From the NCBI GenBank assembly GCA_017505465.1, contig JAFVPE010000004.1, positions 81,958 to 145,957 on the forward strand: a stretch of DNA of 64,000 nucleotides, given 5' to 3'. Position 1 is the stretch's first letter; each line of letters starts with the position of its first letter. Below the pieces are notes generated by a model that worked only from the letters and a program-made list of their open reading frames with translations, was not told where the DNA came from and did not search any database. This document shows positions 16,860 to 25,411 of the stretch, one piece after another. This DNA is from Clostridia bacterium (GTDB lineage Bacteria > Bacillota > Clostridia > Christensenellales > Borkfalkiaceae). The translations under genes were made by a program, and so were the position numbers.

Positions 16860-19061
16860 ATGCGCGCAAAAAAATATAATATTCAATACGAAAATAGCAT
16901 AAAAAATTGGGATGAAGCTTTACCTCTGGGGAATGGGAAATTAGGGTGTTTGATTTATGGGGACGGGCCTCTCCGTTTTGCTCTTGATAGGGTAGATCTT
17001 TGGGATATGCGTCCGCACCCTGCTACGAAGGAGAACGGGTTTAATTATAAAAATCTCGTGCGCCTTGTGAAAAGCGGCAGTAAAGAGGATTGGGAAGAAT
17101 ACGAGCGCTTGTTTGATAAAATTTGCTCGGATTTTGCTTACCCTACTAAAATTACGGCAGGGCGTATGGAGTTGGATTTTGGCGAACCGTTTGATAGCCT
17201 TTCCTCGGACGTGGATTTGGCGACGGCAACGGCGCATATATCCTGCAAGGATAGAAATATTTTTGTGGAGTCCTTTATGAGCGCTACGGAATATGTTGGT
17301 GTGGCGCGAGTACGGGGAAATTTCCGTTTACAGCTTCACGTGCCTAAGTATATTTCGGAGCAAGAGAGCTGTGGCGGTTTGCAGTATCCGCAGGCAGAGC
17401 TTGTAGAAGAAGATAGTTTCACCTATTGTGTGCAACAAACCTTGACGGATTTTTGTTATGGAATTATCGTTTATCGAGCAGTGGGTGTCGATTGCGAGGA
17501 ATTGTATTTTACCATTATGACGGGTACAAGTGAAGATGTGTCGCGAATGGTATCTACGGCAAAACAAGAGTTGATTAGAGTATCGAAAGTTGGATATCAA
17601 AGACTAAAAGCCAAACATATTTCTTGGTGGCAAAAGTATTGGAGATTGTCGGAAATTTCTATTCCCGATACACTTTTGGAGAAAACGTATTATCGCTCGT
17701 GGTATTTGTTTGCCTCTTGCTCGAGAAAGGGCTTTTATCCTATGCCATTACAAGGTGTGTGGACGGCGGATAATGAAAAGCGCCCCCCATGGAAAGGGGA
17801 TTATCATCATGATACGAACACGCAACTTTCTTATCAGGCATTTTTGAAGGCTAATCGCTTGGATGAGGGTAGGGTATTCATTGACTATTTGTGGAAAATG
17901 AAGGATACCTTCACTGCGTTTGCTAAGAATTTCTTTGGAGTAGACGGTATTTTGTTGCCTTCTTGCTCGACGCTCGACGGTAAGCCGATTGGTGGCTGGG
18001 CGCATTATGCGTTTTCTCCAACGATGACCATTTGGGCGATACAAAGCTTTGATGAGTATTATCTTTATACGGGCGATGAGGAGTTTTTGCGGTCGTATGC
18101 ATATCCTTATTTCCAAGGTGTAGGCAAGGCGATTGCAGGATTGTTGGAGGAAAATAATGGAAAATTATATTTGCCGCTTTCTAGTTCGCCTGAAATCTAT
18201 GATGCAACGAGAGAGGCGTATTTGAAACCAAATTCTAACTTTGATTTGGCATTGATAAAATATCTTTATAAAACGCTTGTTTCCTATGCAAACAAATTAG
18301 GGGAGAGCGCAGATACGTATATTTCTATTTTAGAAAAATTGGATGACATAGCTATAGATAAAGAGGGAGTTGTCCTGTTGGATCCAACGCAAAGACTCCC
18401 CGAATCACATCGGCATTTTTCGCACGTAATGTGTATGTATCCTTTACATCTTCTTAATTACGACACCGAAGAAAATAAGAGAATCTATCAAAATACCTTG
18501 TTGCATTTAGAACAGCTTGGAACAGGTTGGTGGGTTGGATTTTCATTCGCAATGAGCGCGCAGCTTTATGCAATGGCGCATAACGGAAATGCTGCTTATG
18601 AAAAACTGCGAATGTTTGCTAAGGGATTTGTGGCGGATAACGGATTTCACTTAAATGGGGATTTCAAGAATTATGGCTTTTCGCAATGGCACTATCGTCC
18701 TTTCACGTTGGAAAGCTTGTTTGGTTATTGCGATGCGCTACAGGAAATGTTATTACAGGAACATCAAGGATATTTAGATATTTTTCCTGCGATACCACAA
18801 GAATGGAAAAAACTTGATTTCTCTTTTAGGAATTTGCGCTCCTATAATGGTGTGCTTGTAAGCGCCAAGTGGCGAGGCGGTAGAATTTTAAGTATCGAGT
18901 TAAAAGCTTCTCAAGAAACGGAAATTAGCCTTAAAAATTGTTTTGAAAAGGAGTATATATATTTAAAAGCAAAAGACGGGGTGCATTGTATTCAAGCGCA
19001 AGAAGGATATTTGCACGTAAAGTTGAAAGGCGGGGATAAAAAATTGCTGTATTCCATTTAA
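16860..19061 (+). CDS. GH95-like glycosidase (alpha-L-fucosidase/galactosidase family)
   Basis: About 733 residues from the ATG at 16860, which has GGGGA ten bases upstream; an ATG at 16833 would add nine residues but has no good ribosome-binding site. N-terminal landmarks are NWDEALPLGNGKLGCLIYG and LDRVDLWDMRP, matching the ALPLGNGxLGAMVFG/LNExxLW region of GH95. Then come GVWTADNEKRPPWKGDYHHD-TNTQLSY (compare GxWN...PPW...NINTQMNYW), SSSPEIYDA, HRHFSHVMCMYPLHLL around residue 516 and a C-terminal FPAIPQEWK beta domain. It lacks a signal peptide, so it acts in the cytosol. GH95 enzymes invert alpha-1,2-fucosyl or alpha-galactosyl linkages. Divergence of the Asn-x-Asn motif makes the exact substrate uncertain. 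The gap to the GH112 gene is short and the two are probably cotranscribed. Confidence 0.75.
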   Translation: MRAKKYNIQYENSIKNWDEALPLGNGKLGCLIYGDGPLRFALDRVDLWDMRPHPATKENGFNYKNLVRLVKSGSKEDWEEYERLFDKICSDFAYPTKITAGRMELDFGEPFDSLSSDVDLATATAHISCKDRNIFVESFMSATEYVGVARVRGNFRLQLHVPKYISEQESCGGLQYPQAELVEEDSFTYCVQQTLTDFCYGIIVYRAVGVDCEELYFTIMTGTSEDVSRMVSTAKQELIRVSKVGYQRLKAKHISWWQKYWRLSEISIPDTLLEKTYYRSWYLFASCSRKGFYPMPLQGVWTADNEKRPPWKGDYHHDTNTQLSYQAFLKANRLDEGRVFIDYLWKMKDTFTAFAKNFFGVDGILLPSCSTLDGKPIGGWAHYAFSPTMTIWAIQSFDEYYLYTGDEEFLRSYAYPYFQGVGKAIAGLLEENNGKLYLPLSSSPEIYDATREAYLKPNSNFDLALIKYLYKTLVSYANKLGESADTYISILEKLDDIAIDKEGVVLLDPTQRLPESHRHFSHVMCMYPLHLLNYDTEENKRIYQNTLLHLEQLGTGWWVGFSFAMSAQLYAMAHNGNAAYEKLRMFAKGFVADNGFHLNGDFKNYGFSQWHYRPFTLESLFGYCDALQEMLLQEHQGYLDIFPAIPQEWKKLDFSFRNLRSYNGVLVSAKWRGGRILSIELKASQETEISLKNCFEKEYIYLKAKDGVHCIQAQEGYLHVKLKGGDKKLLYSI

Positions 19062-19146
19062 TGGGGAAGGGAAACATATCCTTAAGAAAATTAACCCTTG
19101 ATGGGAAAACGTTGGATTTTGTCTAATTTACTGCATAGAAAATTTT

Positions 19147-19173
19147 AAGGGGTGACCGTTACGGTCACCCCTT
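19147..19173 (+). terminator. 12-bp perfect hairpin after the GH95 gene
   Basis: AAGGGGTGACCG (19147-19158), loop TTA, CGGTCACCCCTT (19162-19173). The U-tract after it is poor (GTTGTAT), but a second hairpin lies just downstream, so together they probably end the GH112-GH95 transcript. Confidence 0.7.
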
Positions 19174-19188
19174 GTTGTATAAAGAATA

Positions 19189-19220
19189 CCCCGCGTTTTC
19201 ACGCGGGGATATTTATTTTT
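19189..19220 (+). terminator. Second hairpin with T-rich tail
   Basis: CCCCGCGT (19189-19196), loop TTTC, ACGCGGGG (19201-19208), followed by ATATTTATTTTTATG. This has the usual shape of an intrinsic terminator and lies in tandem with the hairpin at 19147-19173. Confidence 0.75.
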
Positions 19221-19270
19221 ATGTTTAGAGGCAAAGATTTTAATATTTTCTTTATTTATAAGCCAATTTG

Positions 19271-19299
19271 TTGCCTTTCTAAAATAATTATGTTAAAAT
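19271..19299 (+). promoter_or_regulatory. Sigma-A type promoter for the alanine dehydrogenase gene
   Basis: TTGCCT at 19271-19276, a 17-base spacer and TAAAAT at 19294-19299. The gene starts 41 bases after the -10 box. It follows a double terminator, as expected for the start of a new transcription unit. Confidence 0.65.
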
Positions 19300-19340
19300 A
19301 GTAAAGAATTTCAAAAAATGAATAAAGATAGGAGTAGGTT

Positions 19341-20504
19341 ATGGTTTTTGGTATTTTAAAAGAAATCAAGGAAGGCGAATATAGAGTTATTTGTACACCT
19401 GCGGAAGTAAAGACAATTGTGGCTTCGGGGCATACCGTTTTGGCGCAAAAGGATTGCGGTAAGGCGGCAGGCTTTTCCAATGAAAAGTATATCGAGGCAG
19501 GGGCGGAAATCGTAGACACAATGGAAGAGATTTACGCAAGATGCGATATGGTTGCGAAAGTCAAGGAATTTATGGCGGTGGAATATCCGCTCATTTGTGA
19601 AAATCAAATCATTCTCGGTTGTATTCATCCTGCAGGACATCCCGAAGAAGTGGATGCCATTTTGCAAAGCAAATGTATTGCTTTTACGGCGGAAGACGCG
19701 CATAGATACGGTTCGCCCAACTGCGAGGCGGCAGGGAAGCAAGGCGCATTATTCGGCTTGGAATCCATGCTTTCTATCAATGGAGGAAAGGGTAAATACG
19801 TTGGCGGCTTTGCGGGCGCGCCCGGTATGAACGTCCTTATTTTGGGCGCAGGTTTGGTCGGCAAAAGTGCGTTGCAGGTGCTTCATGCGCTCGGCGCAAA
19901 CTGTACGGTGATGGACATCAACGTCGGCGTGCTTCGCTCGGTAATGGAACAGTACGGCAGCAAGGTAAACACGATGATGTGTAACAAGGAAACGATTGCC
20001 TCTGTTCTGCCGCAAACGGATATGGTTCTTAACTGCGTAAAATGGCCGAAAGAGAGAAAGGATTTCCTGATTGATAAGGAAATGCTTAAACTTATGGAGC
20101 CCGGCTCGGTACTCGTAGACATTTCCAACGACGATCCCGGTGCGATTGAAAGCAGCCACGAAACCCACCACGACAATCCCCGTTACGTGGTGAACGGCAT
20201 CGTGCATTATTGCGTGGCGAATATCCCCGGCGCGGTGGCGCAATCCACTTCGATTGCCTATGCGTCGGAAATGTTGCCCATGATTATGAGTATTTTGAAC
20301 GACGGCGTTGAAAAGTGCTGTATCAAAGACGGCTTCTACCGTAGAAGTCTTACGGCGTATAAGGGCTTGCTCACACACGAGGAAACGTCGGCAATGCAAA
20401 ACAAACCTTGGATTCGCCCCGAAGACGTGTTGGGGATTGCTAACGAGAAATTGGATTTTGCACCGCCTGCTACCGTAACCAAATCGACGAATTTTTATAA
20501 GTAA
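19341..20504 (+). CDS. ald: Alanine dehydrogenase
   Basis: 387 residues, slightly longer than the usual 370. The N-terminal MVFGILKEIKEGEYRV matches the catalytic domain of the alanine dehydrogenase/transhydrogenase family. Lys75 (VAKVKEF) and His96 (GCIHPAGH) fall at the same positions as the substrate-binding Lys and catalytic His of characterised enzymes. The Rossmann segment is NVLILGAGLVGKSALQVLHALGA with Asp (VMDINV) for the NAD ribose, and DISNDDPGAIESS holds the equivalent of the second catalytic Asp. HYCVANIPGAVAQSTSIA is a family signature. It interconverts L-alanine and pyruvate with NAD(H), often to reoxidise NADH or assimilate ammonium in anaerobes. The TYLHL-type block is changed to GCIHP, so a related amino acid substrate cannot be excluded. 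It has its own promoter and terminator, so it is probably monocistronic. Confidence 0.85.
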   Translation: MVFGILKEIKEGEYRVICTPAEVKTIVASGHTVLAQKDCGKAAGFSNEKYIEAGAEIVDTMEEIYARCDMVAKVKEFMAVEYPLICENQIILGCIHPAGHPEEVDAILQSKCIAFTAEDAHRYGSPNCEAAGKQGALFGLESMLSINGGKGKYVGGFAGAPGMNVLILGAGLVGKSALQVLHALGANCTVMDINVGVLRSVMEQYGSKVNTMMCNKETIASVLPQTDMVLNCVKWPKERKDFLIDKEMLKLMEPGSVLVDISNDDPGAIESSHETHHDNPRYVVNGIVHYCVANIPGAVAQSTSIAYASEMLPMIMSILNDGVEKCCIKDGFYRRSLTAYKGLLTHEETSAMQNKPWIRPEDVLGIANEKLDFAPPATVTKSTNFYK

Positions 20505-20530
20505 GAGCATAAGTGTGCTTGCATAGCGCT

Positions 20531-20561
20531 ACGGTGTGTCCGAAAGGGTGCACCGTTTTTT
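20531..20561 (+). terminator. Intrinsic terminator of ald
   Basis: ACGGTGTGTCC (20531-20541), GAAA tetraloop, GGGTGCACCGT (20546-20556 region), with three G-U pairs in an 11-bp stem and a run of six T directly after. It is placed 27 bases after the ald stop. Confidence 0.85.
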
Positions 20562-20607
20562 GATAAATACGTGGAAAAAACGTAAAGTATAAAAGAAGAA
20601 AAGGATA

Positions 20608-20636
20608 TTGACATAGCCGACTTTTTGCTTTATAAT
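20608..20636 (+). promoter_or_regulatory. Consensus sigma-A promoter for the six-hairpin/GH1 operon
   Basis: TTGACA at 20608-20613, a 17-base spacer and TATAAT at 20631-20636: a perfect match to both boxes. It fixes the start of the next gene, because the longer reading frame would begin at 20625, inside the promoter. A sequence TCAAACCGCTTACA at 20669-20682, between the -10 box and the ribosome-binding site, differs at two positions from the catabolite-response element consensus and might be a repressor site. Confidence 0.85.
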
Positions 20637-20696
20637 AATGCTGTGATAAAATCGGCAGTAAGAGTATATCAAACCGCTTACATAAAAGGAGAAAAT

Positions 20697-22580
20697 ATGA
20701 ATCGCATTTTAGTCATCACCGACGGGGATTCCGACTTTTTGCGGCTTTTACAGAAGAACTGCAATATTACCGTGATGTCGTTAAATACCGTTAGCGTGGA
20801 CGCAAACGCTTTTGATGCGCTTTGCGTACTCGTGGGGAATGGCAACTACCCCACGAATCTTTCCGCGCCCTTACACGACCTGATGGACAAAATGAGAAGG
20901 GCGGAAAAACCCGTTTTTTGCGAATTCGTCGGTCCGATTGGCGGCGTAAGATTGCGTGGCACGGAAAGCACCGAGCGTCAAAGAATGGTGTACAATTCCA
21001 AGGCGTTTGAAGTGGAAGGCTTGCAGGATGGCGACTTGTTCGATGGGCATAGCAACGAGTGTATTAAATTTTTGCCCGTGGAAGAATGGCACGCCCCGAT
21101 ACTCACCTATCAAGAGTACGTCTGCGCACACGATAATATGAAAATCACGGAAGAAAAGCACAAAGAAGGGCTTCGCGCTCTTTGGTGGATGGAAAAGACT
21201 ACGTTGATTTCTTCCATTCGGCTTTGTAATTTCCGTCGAGCGAGATTCACGCCCGAAGCAAATTGGCGCGCGCTTATCCAAGAAATCGTACGGTTCTTGG
21301 CGGGGGAGCGCATTACGGTAGAGTTTGAAGCTCCCGTATGTATCCATGAAACCGTCGAAGTAAAGAGTGCGGCGGACGTCAAGGCGGCGGTGCAGCGTGG
21401 GCTCGATTGGATTGCCAACGCAAACATATTGAAAAACGGCGGTAAGGGGGGCGCATTCGAAGGCTTTACCAACCGCATTACGGCGAAAGAAGGGACGCAT
21501 ATCCGCAACAATACCATTCGTACCGATTGTACGTGCGAAATTGGCGGTGCGTTGCTCTTTGACGCTTTCTTGACGGGCAATCCAAAATCGAAAGAGGCGG
21601 CGGACAATCTTTTCAAATTCGCTTTTGATTGGTTGCAGGTGAAGGAAGGCGAACACCGTGGTATGGTACGTTGGTCGGAGGACGCATGGGAAACCTGCTA
21701 TCAAGACGACGTGGCGCGCGCATTGTTGCCTCTTTTGCTTTGTCAGCATTTCGACAAGGAAGTTCCGTATTTTGAAGAAATCAAGCAAGCGCTTGACTAT
21801 ATGCTCATTACAACGGGGGCGGACGGACTTCGCATAGCCGCAACGGAAATGCGGAATACGACCGCGGAGTTTATCGAAGCGGTACAACCAGCAGGTTACG
21901 CTGCGCCGTGCGCGCATTTCAATTCCTATTACCATGCAATATTATTGCTCGCTTATCGCATTTGCAAAAAGCCGCAGTATTTGGAAATGGCGGAAAAGGG
22001 ACTTGCAACTCTTATGGCGGCTTATCCCGATACTCGCCGTGAAACGAGCGAAACGGAAGAACAGTGCAGGCTTATATTGCCGCTCGCGGTTTTGTACGGC
22101 GTGACGGGCAAGAAGGAGCATTACGATTGGCTTTGCCGTGTTGCGGACGATTTACAAAACCGCCGTCACCCTTCGGGTGGTTATGCGGAATGGGATACGG
22201 GCTACAAGGCGTTTTGTTCGAGAAATCACAAGGGGGAATGTGCGCTCCTTGCCGATAACGGCGATCCTATTGCCGACTTGCTCTATTCGAACAATTGGTT
22301 GCCGCTCGGATTTTCTTATGCCTATCTTGTGACGGGCGAAAAGCGTTTTGCGGAGCTTTGGAACGTGACGGCTTCGTTTATGATGAAAGCGCAAATCCAT
22401 AGCGACAACAAGCTTTTGGACGGCGCTTGGGCGAGAGCATTTGATATGAACCGAAGTGAAAACTACGGCATACCGCACGACGTCGGTTGGGGACCTTACT
22501 GCATCGAGAGTGGTTGGACGGTAGGTGAAATTTTGATGGGCCTGCAGTTTATGCAGCTCGCAGAGAAAAAATACGCATAA
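20697..22580 (+). CDS. Uncharacterised cytosolic protein with probable (alpha/alpha)6 glycosidase-like domain
   Basis: 627 residues from ATG 20697, chosen because AAAGGAG lies 5 bases upstream and the promoter -10 box overlaps the earlier ATG. Residues 1-220 look like an alpha/beta domain (MNRILVITDGDSDF, FCEFVGPIGGVRLRG) of glutamine-amidotransferase/ThuA-like type. Residues 240-627 are rich in paired helices and aromatic/acidic motifs: GLDWIANANILKNGGKGGAF, RTDCTCEIGGALLFD, WSEDAWETCYQDDVARALLP, GGYAEWDTGY and a closing DVGWGPYCIESGWTVGEI. These suggest a six-hairpin barrel as in unsaturated glucuronyl hydrolases and related families. There is no signal peptide. It is cotranscribed with a GH1 enzyme 20 bases downstream, so a role in cytosolic glycan breakdown is likely. 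No exact family was recognised. Confidence 0.6.
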   Translation: MNRILVITDGDSDFLRLLQKNCNITVMSLNTVSVDANAFDALCVLVGNGNYPTNLSAPLHDLMDKMRRAEKPVFCEFVGPIGGVRLRGTESTERQRMVYNSKAFEVEGLQDGDLFDGHSNECIKFLPVEEWHAPILTYQEYVCAHDNMKITEEKHKEGLRALWWMEKTTLISSIRLCNFRRARFTPEANWRALIQEIVRFLAGERITVEFEAPVCIHETVEVKSAADVKAAVQRGLDWIANANILKNGGKGGAFEGFTNRITAKEGTHIRNNTIRTDCTCEIGGALLFDAFLTGNPKSKEAADNLFKFAFDWLQVKEGEHRGMVRWSEDAWETCYQDDVARALLPLLLCQHFDKEVPYFEEIKQALDYMLITTGADGLRIAATEMRNTTAEFIEAVQPAGYAAPCAHFNSYYHAILLLAYRICKKPQYLEMAEKGLATLMAAYPDTRRETSETEEQCRLILPLAVLYGVTGKKEHYDWLCRVADDLQNRRHPSGGYAEWDTGYKAFCSRNHKGECALLADNGDPIADLLYSNNWLPLGFSYAYLVTGEKRFAELWNVTASFMMKAQIHSDNKLLDGAWARAFDMNRSENYGIPHDVGWGPYCIESGWTVGEILMGLQFMQLAEKKYA

Positions 22581-22600
22581 TGCGAAAAGGAGAATAAAAA

Positions 22601-23911
22601 ATGGCATTTTCAAAAGATTTCCTTTGGGGGGCTGCAAGTGCGGCACACCAAGTAGAAGGAGCATGGAATGAAGATGGTAAAACGCCCAACATTTGGGACG
22701 CATTTGCAAAAGGACACGTAGAATACGGCGACGACGGCAAGGTGGCTTGCGACCATTATCACCGCTATAAAGAAGACGTGGCGTTGATGAAAAAAATTGG
22801 CTTAAAGAGCTACCGTTTCTCTATTAGTTGGGCGCGTATTTATCCTGACGATAGCGGTAAAGTCAATGAAAAGGGCTTACAGTTCTATAAAAATCTCGTA
22901 GACGAGCTTTTAGGTGCAGGTATCGAGCCGATGTGTACTCTTTTCCATTGGGATTTGCCGATGTGGGTACACGAAAAGGGAGCTTGGTTAACGGAAGAGG
23001 GTATCGATGCTTTCGTGCAGTATGCTGCGACCTGTGTAGAAGCGCTTTCCGATAAAATTAAATATTGGTTGACCTTTAACGAGCCGGAGTGCTTTATTGA
23101 CGCAGGCTATGGCGCAGGGGCGCACGCGCCATTCCTTTCTTTGGGAAAAGAAACGGTAGATAAAATTACGCGTGGCGTTATGATTGCGCACGGCAAAGCG
23201 GTTGTTAGAATGCGCGAAGTGGCAAAACAGCCGATCAAAATCGGCACGGCGCATGCGGCTTGCGTAACTTCGCCCGTTAACGAAACGCCTGAAGAAATCG
23301 AAAAAGCAAGGATATCCACCTTTGAAACGGATAGACGGTGCTATTGTTCTTGGTGGTCGGATCCTGTATTTCTTGGCAAGCGTCAAGTCGGGACAAACTA
23401 TTTGAGCGACGAGGATTTGAAAATCATTTGTCAACCCTTGGATTTTTACGCGTTCAATATGTACAACGCAGACGGTTACGGCGCACCGAAATACGAGGCG
23501 AATCCGCGCTCGTATCCTGGATATCCGCTCACCGCAATGGATTGGCATATTACGCCCGAATGCTTGTATTGGGGGGCTCGTTTCTGTTACGAGAGATACG
23601 GCTTGCCCATTATGATTACCGAAAACGGTATGGCGAACGTCGATTTCATCATGTTGGACGGCAAGGTGCACGATCCGCAACGAATCGACTACGTACATAG
23701 ACATTTGAAATGGTTAAAGCGTGCGGCGGACGAGAATATTCCCGTTATCGGCTATCAATATTGGTCGATTATGGACAATTTCGAGTGGGCGAAAGGGTAT
23801 TCCAAGCGCTTTGGCTTGATTTACGTCGATTATCCCGCGTGCGAAAGAATACTCAAAGATTCTGCGTATTTCTATGCCGACGTCATCAAAACCAACGGCG
23901 AAAACTTGTAA
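22601..23911 (+). CDS. GH1 beta-glycosidase (beta-glucosidase type)
   Basis: 436 residues, normal family length, cytosolic. It opens with FSKDFLWGAASAAHQVEGAW, the GH1 N-terminal signature. The acid/base Glu161 lies in LTFNEPE and the nucleophile Glu341 in IMITENGMA; HWDLPMWV and YWSIMDNFEWAKGYSKRFGL are also present. It hydrolyses beta-linked glucosides, galactosides or fucosides with retention. No phosphate-binding signature was obvious, so a 6-phospho substrate is less likely; no PTS genes are nearby. AAAAGGAG precedes the start. It is the second gene of the operon driven from 20608 and ends at a bidirectional terminator. Confidence 0.93.
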   Translation: MAFSKDFLWGAASAAHQVEGAWNEDGKTPNIWDAFAKGHVEYGDDGKVACDHYHRYKEDVALMKKIGLKSYRFSISWARIYPDDSGKVNEKGLQFYKNLVDELLGAGIEPMCTLFHWDLPMWVHEKGAWLTEEGIDAFVQYAATCVEALSDKIKYWLTFNEPECFIDAGYGAGAHAPFLSLGKETVDKITRGVMIAHGKAVVRMREVAKQPIKIGTAHAACVTSPVNETPEEIEKARISTFETDRRCYCSWWSDPVFLGKRQVGTNYLSDEDLKIICQPLDFYAFNMYNADGYGAPKYEANPRSYPGYPLTAMDWHITPECLYWGARFCYERYGLPIMITENGMANVDFIMLDGKVHDPQRIDYVHRHLKWLKRAADENIPVIGYQYWSIMDNFEWAKGYSKRFGLIYVDYPACERILKDSAYFYADVIKTNGENL

Positions 23912-23919
23912 GATAAACA

Positions 23920-23953
23920 AAAAGACCTGTCAAAGACAGGTCTTTTATTTTTT
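23920..23953. terminator. Bidirectional terminator between convergent GH1 and GH29 genes
   Basis: AAAAGACCTGTC (23920-23931), loop AAA, GACAGGTCTTTT (23935-23946): a perfect 12-bp stem with T-rich flanks on both strands (TTTTATTTTTTA to the right, TTTTTGTTTATC when read leftwards). Confidence 0.92.
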
Positions 23954-23955
23954 AT

Positions 23956-25224
23956 TTAGGCGAAATAGCCTTGGATTTTGGTGATCTTGTGTTCGCCGTC
24001 GCTATCGGTAATTTCCACGGTGAGCTTGGTGGCACGGATGGCGCAAATCGGGCAAATGACTTTATGCCCAATCGTCGTACCGATATGCACGAGAATGCGT
24101 TTGTGCTTGTAATGGGGCAGGTGCGCATACACCTTAAAGCCCCTCACCGCTTGGCCGTCCGTCAAGTCTTCGCAAATCACCACGCGGTTGATAACGGGTG
24201 CGGTGGTGGGAGCGCTATATTGTTTGGTGAAGTCGACGTGAGAAACGGAATAACAGTCACCGTCCCGTTCCATTTCCCCATAATCGGCAGGCTTGGAGTA
24301 GACCGCTTTGATTTTTTCGCCGAGTTCTAGCATGCGTGCTCTATCTGCTTGTGCAATTTGACCGTGATTGTCAGGCCCGACGTTCAAAAGGAAGTTCGAG
24401 CCGTGTCCAACCGAGCCTTCGTACATACCGAACAATTCGTCAAGGGGTTTGATCGTGGCTTCGTTATCATCGTAGAACCAAGTGCTGCGCAGCTTGCAAT
24501 CGCACTCTGCAGGCAGGCAAAATTCTTGGGAAAGATCCACGCTTTTGCCCGTCAACTCCGAGAAATCCCAAGCGGAAACGGCAAGAGGATTGTCGAGGGA
24601 CGCATAGCCGTCCTCATTGCCTACCCAACGTACGCAAGGCGCCCATTCGGGATCGCAGAAGGTCAAAATTTCGGGCTGTAAACGGAAGATTTCGCCCACG
24701 ATGCGTTGTCTATCGTACGTGTGGCCTTCCGAACCGCAGCCGTCAAACCAAAGATAGTCGATTTTTCCGTAGTTGGTAAGCAGCTCGCTAATTTGATTGA
24801 TGAAATAATCGTCGTATTCCTTACCGGCGGCAAATTTAATGCCGTTGCCCCATTGTGCGGGGGAGTAGTACAAACCAACCTTGATACCGTACTTTCTGCA
24901 AGCGTCCGTAAACTCTTTTACAACGTCGCCTTTGCCGTCCTTCCAAGGGGATTGCGCCACGCCGTAGTTGGAATATTTTGAAGGCCATAAGGCAAAGCCG
25001 TCGTGGTGCTTGGTCGTCAAAATGGCGTACGTCGCACCGATTTCCTTTACCATTTTCACCCATTCTTCGCAATCGAGCTTGTCGGGATTAAATCCTTCGA
25101 CGGGCATTTCCTTGCCGTCCCAATCCACGTGTCCGGGGTAAAACGAGCGGATTCCAAAATGGAAAAATACGCCGAATTCCCAATGCAAAAATTCAATTTG
25201 TCCTCTTGTCGGTTTTAATTTCAT
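23956..25224 (-). CDS. Alpha-L-fucosidase (GH29)
   Basis: 422 residues, cytosolic. GH29 landmarks: WEFGVFFHFGIRSFYPGHVDW at the N-terminus, AILTTKHHDGFALWPSKYS, the CRKYGIKVGLYYSPAQW strand and LWFDGCGSEG, in which Asp161 is the expected nucleophile. NFLLNVGPDNHGQI marks the end of the barrel, and a small beta domain closes the protein. It removes alpha-linked fucose with retention of configuration. There is no export signal, so it probably trims imported fucosylated oligosaccharides together with the GH95-like and GH112 enzymes. It has a strong ribosome-binding site (AAGGAG, 8 bases before ATG) and its own promoter in the divergent region. Confidence 0.92.
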   Translation of the reverse strand: MKLKPTRGQIEFLHWEFGVFFHFGIRSFYPGHVDWDGKEMPVEGFNPDKLDCEEWVKMVKEIGATYAILTTKHHDGFALWPSKYSNYGVAQSPWKDGKGDVVKEFTDACRKYGIKVGLYYSPAQWGNGIKFAAGKEYDDYFINQISELLTNYGKIDYLWFDGCGSEGHTYDRQRIVGEIFRLQPEILTFCDPEWAPCVRWVGNEDGYASLDNPLAVSAWDFSELTGKSVDLSQEFCLPAECDCKLRSTWFYDDNEATIKPLDELFGMYEGSVGHGSNFLLNVGPDNHGQIAQADRARMLELGEKIKAVYSKPADYGEMERDGDCYSVSHVDFTKQYSAPTTAPVINRVVICEDLTDGQAVRGFKVYAHLPHYKHKRILVHIGTTIGHKVICPICAIRATKLTVEITDSDGEHKITKIQGYFA

Positions 25225-25255
25225 GAAGTGAACTCCTTTTTATAAGGTTGAATTT

Positions 25256-25284
25256 ATTGTACTACAATTTTGTACCTTTGTCAA
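25256..25284 (-). promoter_or_regulatory. Promoter of the GH29 gene with palindromic -10 region
   Basis: On the minus strand TTGACA (plus 25279-25284), 17-base spacer, TACAAT (plus 25256-25261). The plus-strand bases 25256-25268, ATTGTACTACAAT, form a perfect inverted repeat around a central C, so a regulator could bind over the -10 box. Confidence 0.8.
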
Positions 25285-25315
25285 TGGGGGAAATAATACA
25301 TTTTTTCCAATTGTG

Positions 25316-25334
25316 ATATCCTTTTCAAGGATAT
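25316..25334. repeat. Inverted repeat between divergent promoters
   Basis: ATATCCTT (25316-25323), TTC, AAGGATAT (25327-25334), followed by TTTTTTG. It is upstream of both promoters. It could be a terminator for antisense transcripts or a shared operator. Confidence 0.55.
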
Positions 25335-25348
25335 TTTTTGTGAAAGCA

Positions 25349-25377
25349 TTGACTTTTTGCATAGAATGTAATACAAT
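25349..25377 (+). promoter_or_regulatory. Promoter of the PHP-GH94-GT2 operon, with cre-like overlap
   Basis: TTGACT at 25349-25354, 17-base spacer, TACAAT at 25372-25377. TGAAAGCATTGACT at 25341-25354 overlaps the -35 box and differs at two positions from the CcpA catabolite-response consensus, so carbon-source control is possible. Confidence 0.8.
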
Positions 25378-25411
25378 AAATAGAAAAAGAAATATAGGAG
25401 TATGAAAAACG

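Noticed and set aside
20625..20696. Longer N-terminus of the six-hairpin-like protein
   Set aside because: The first ATG lies inside the promoter between -35 and -10, and the strong ribosome-binding site is in front of ATG 20697.
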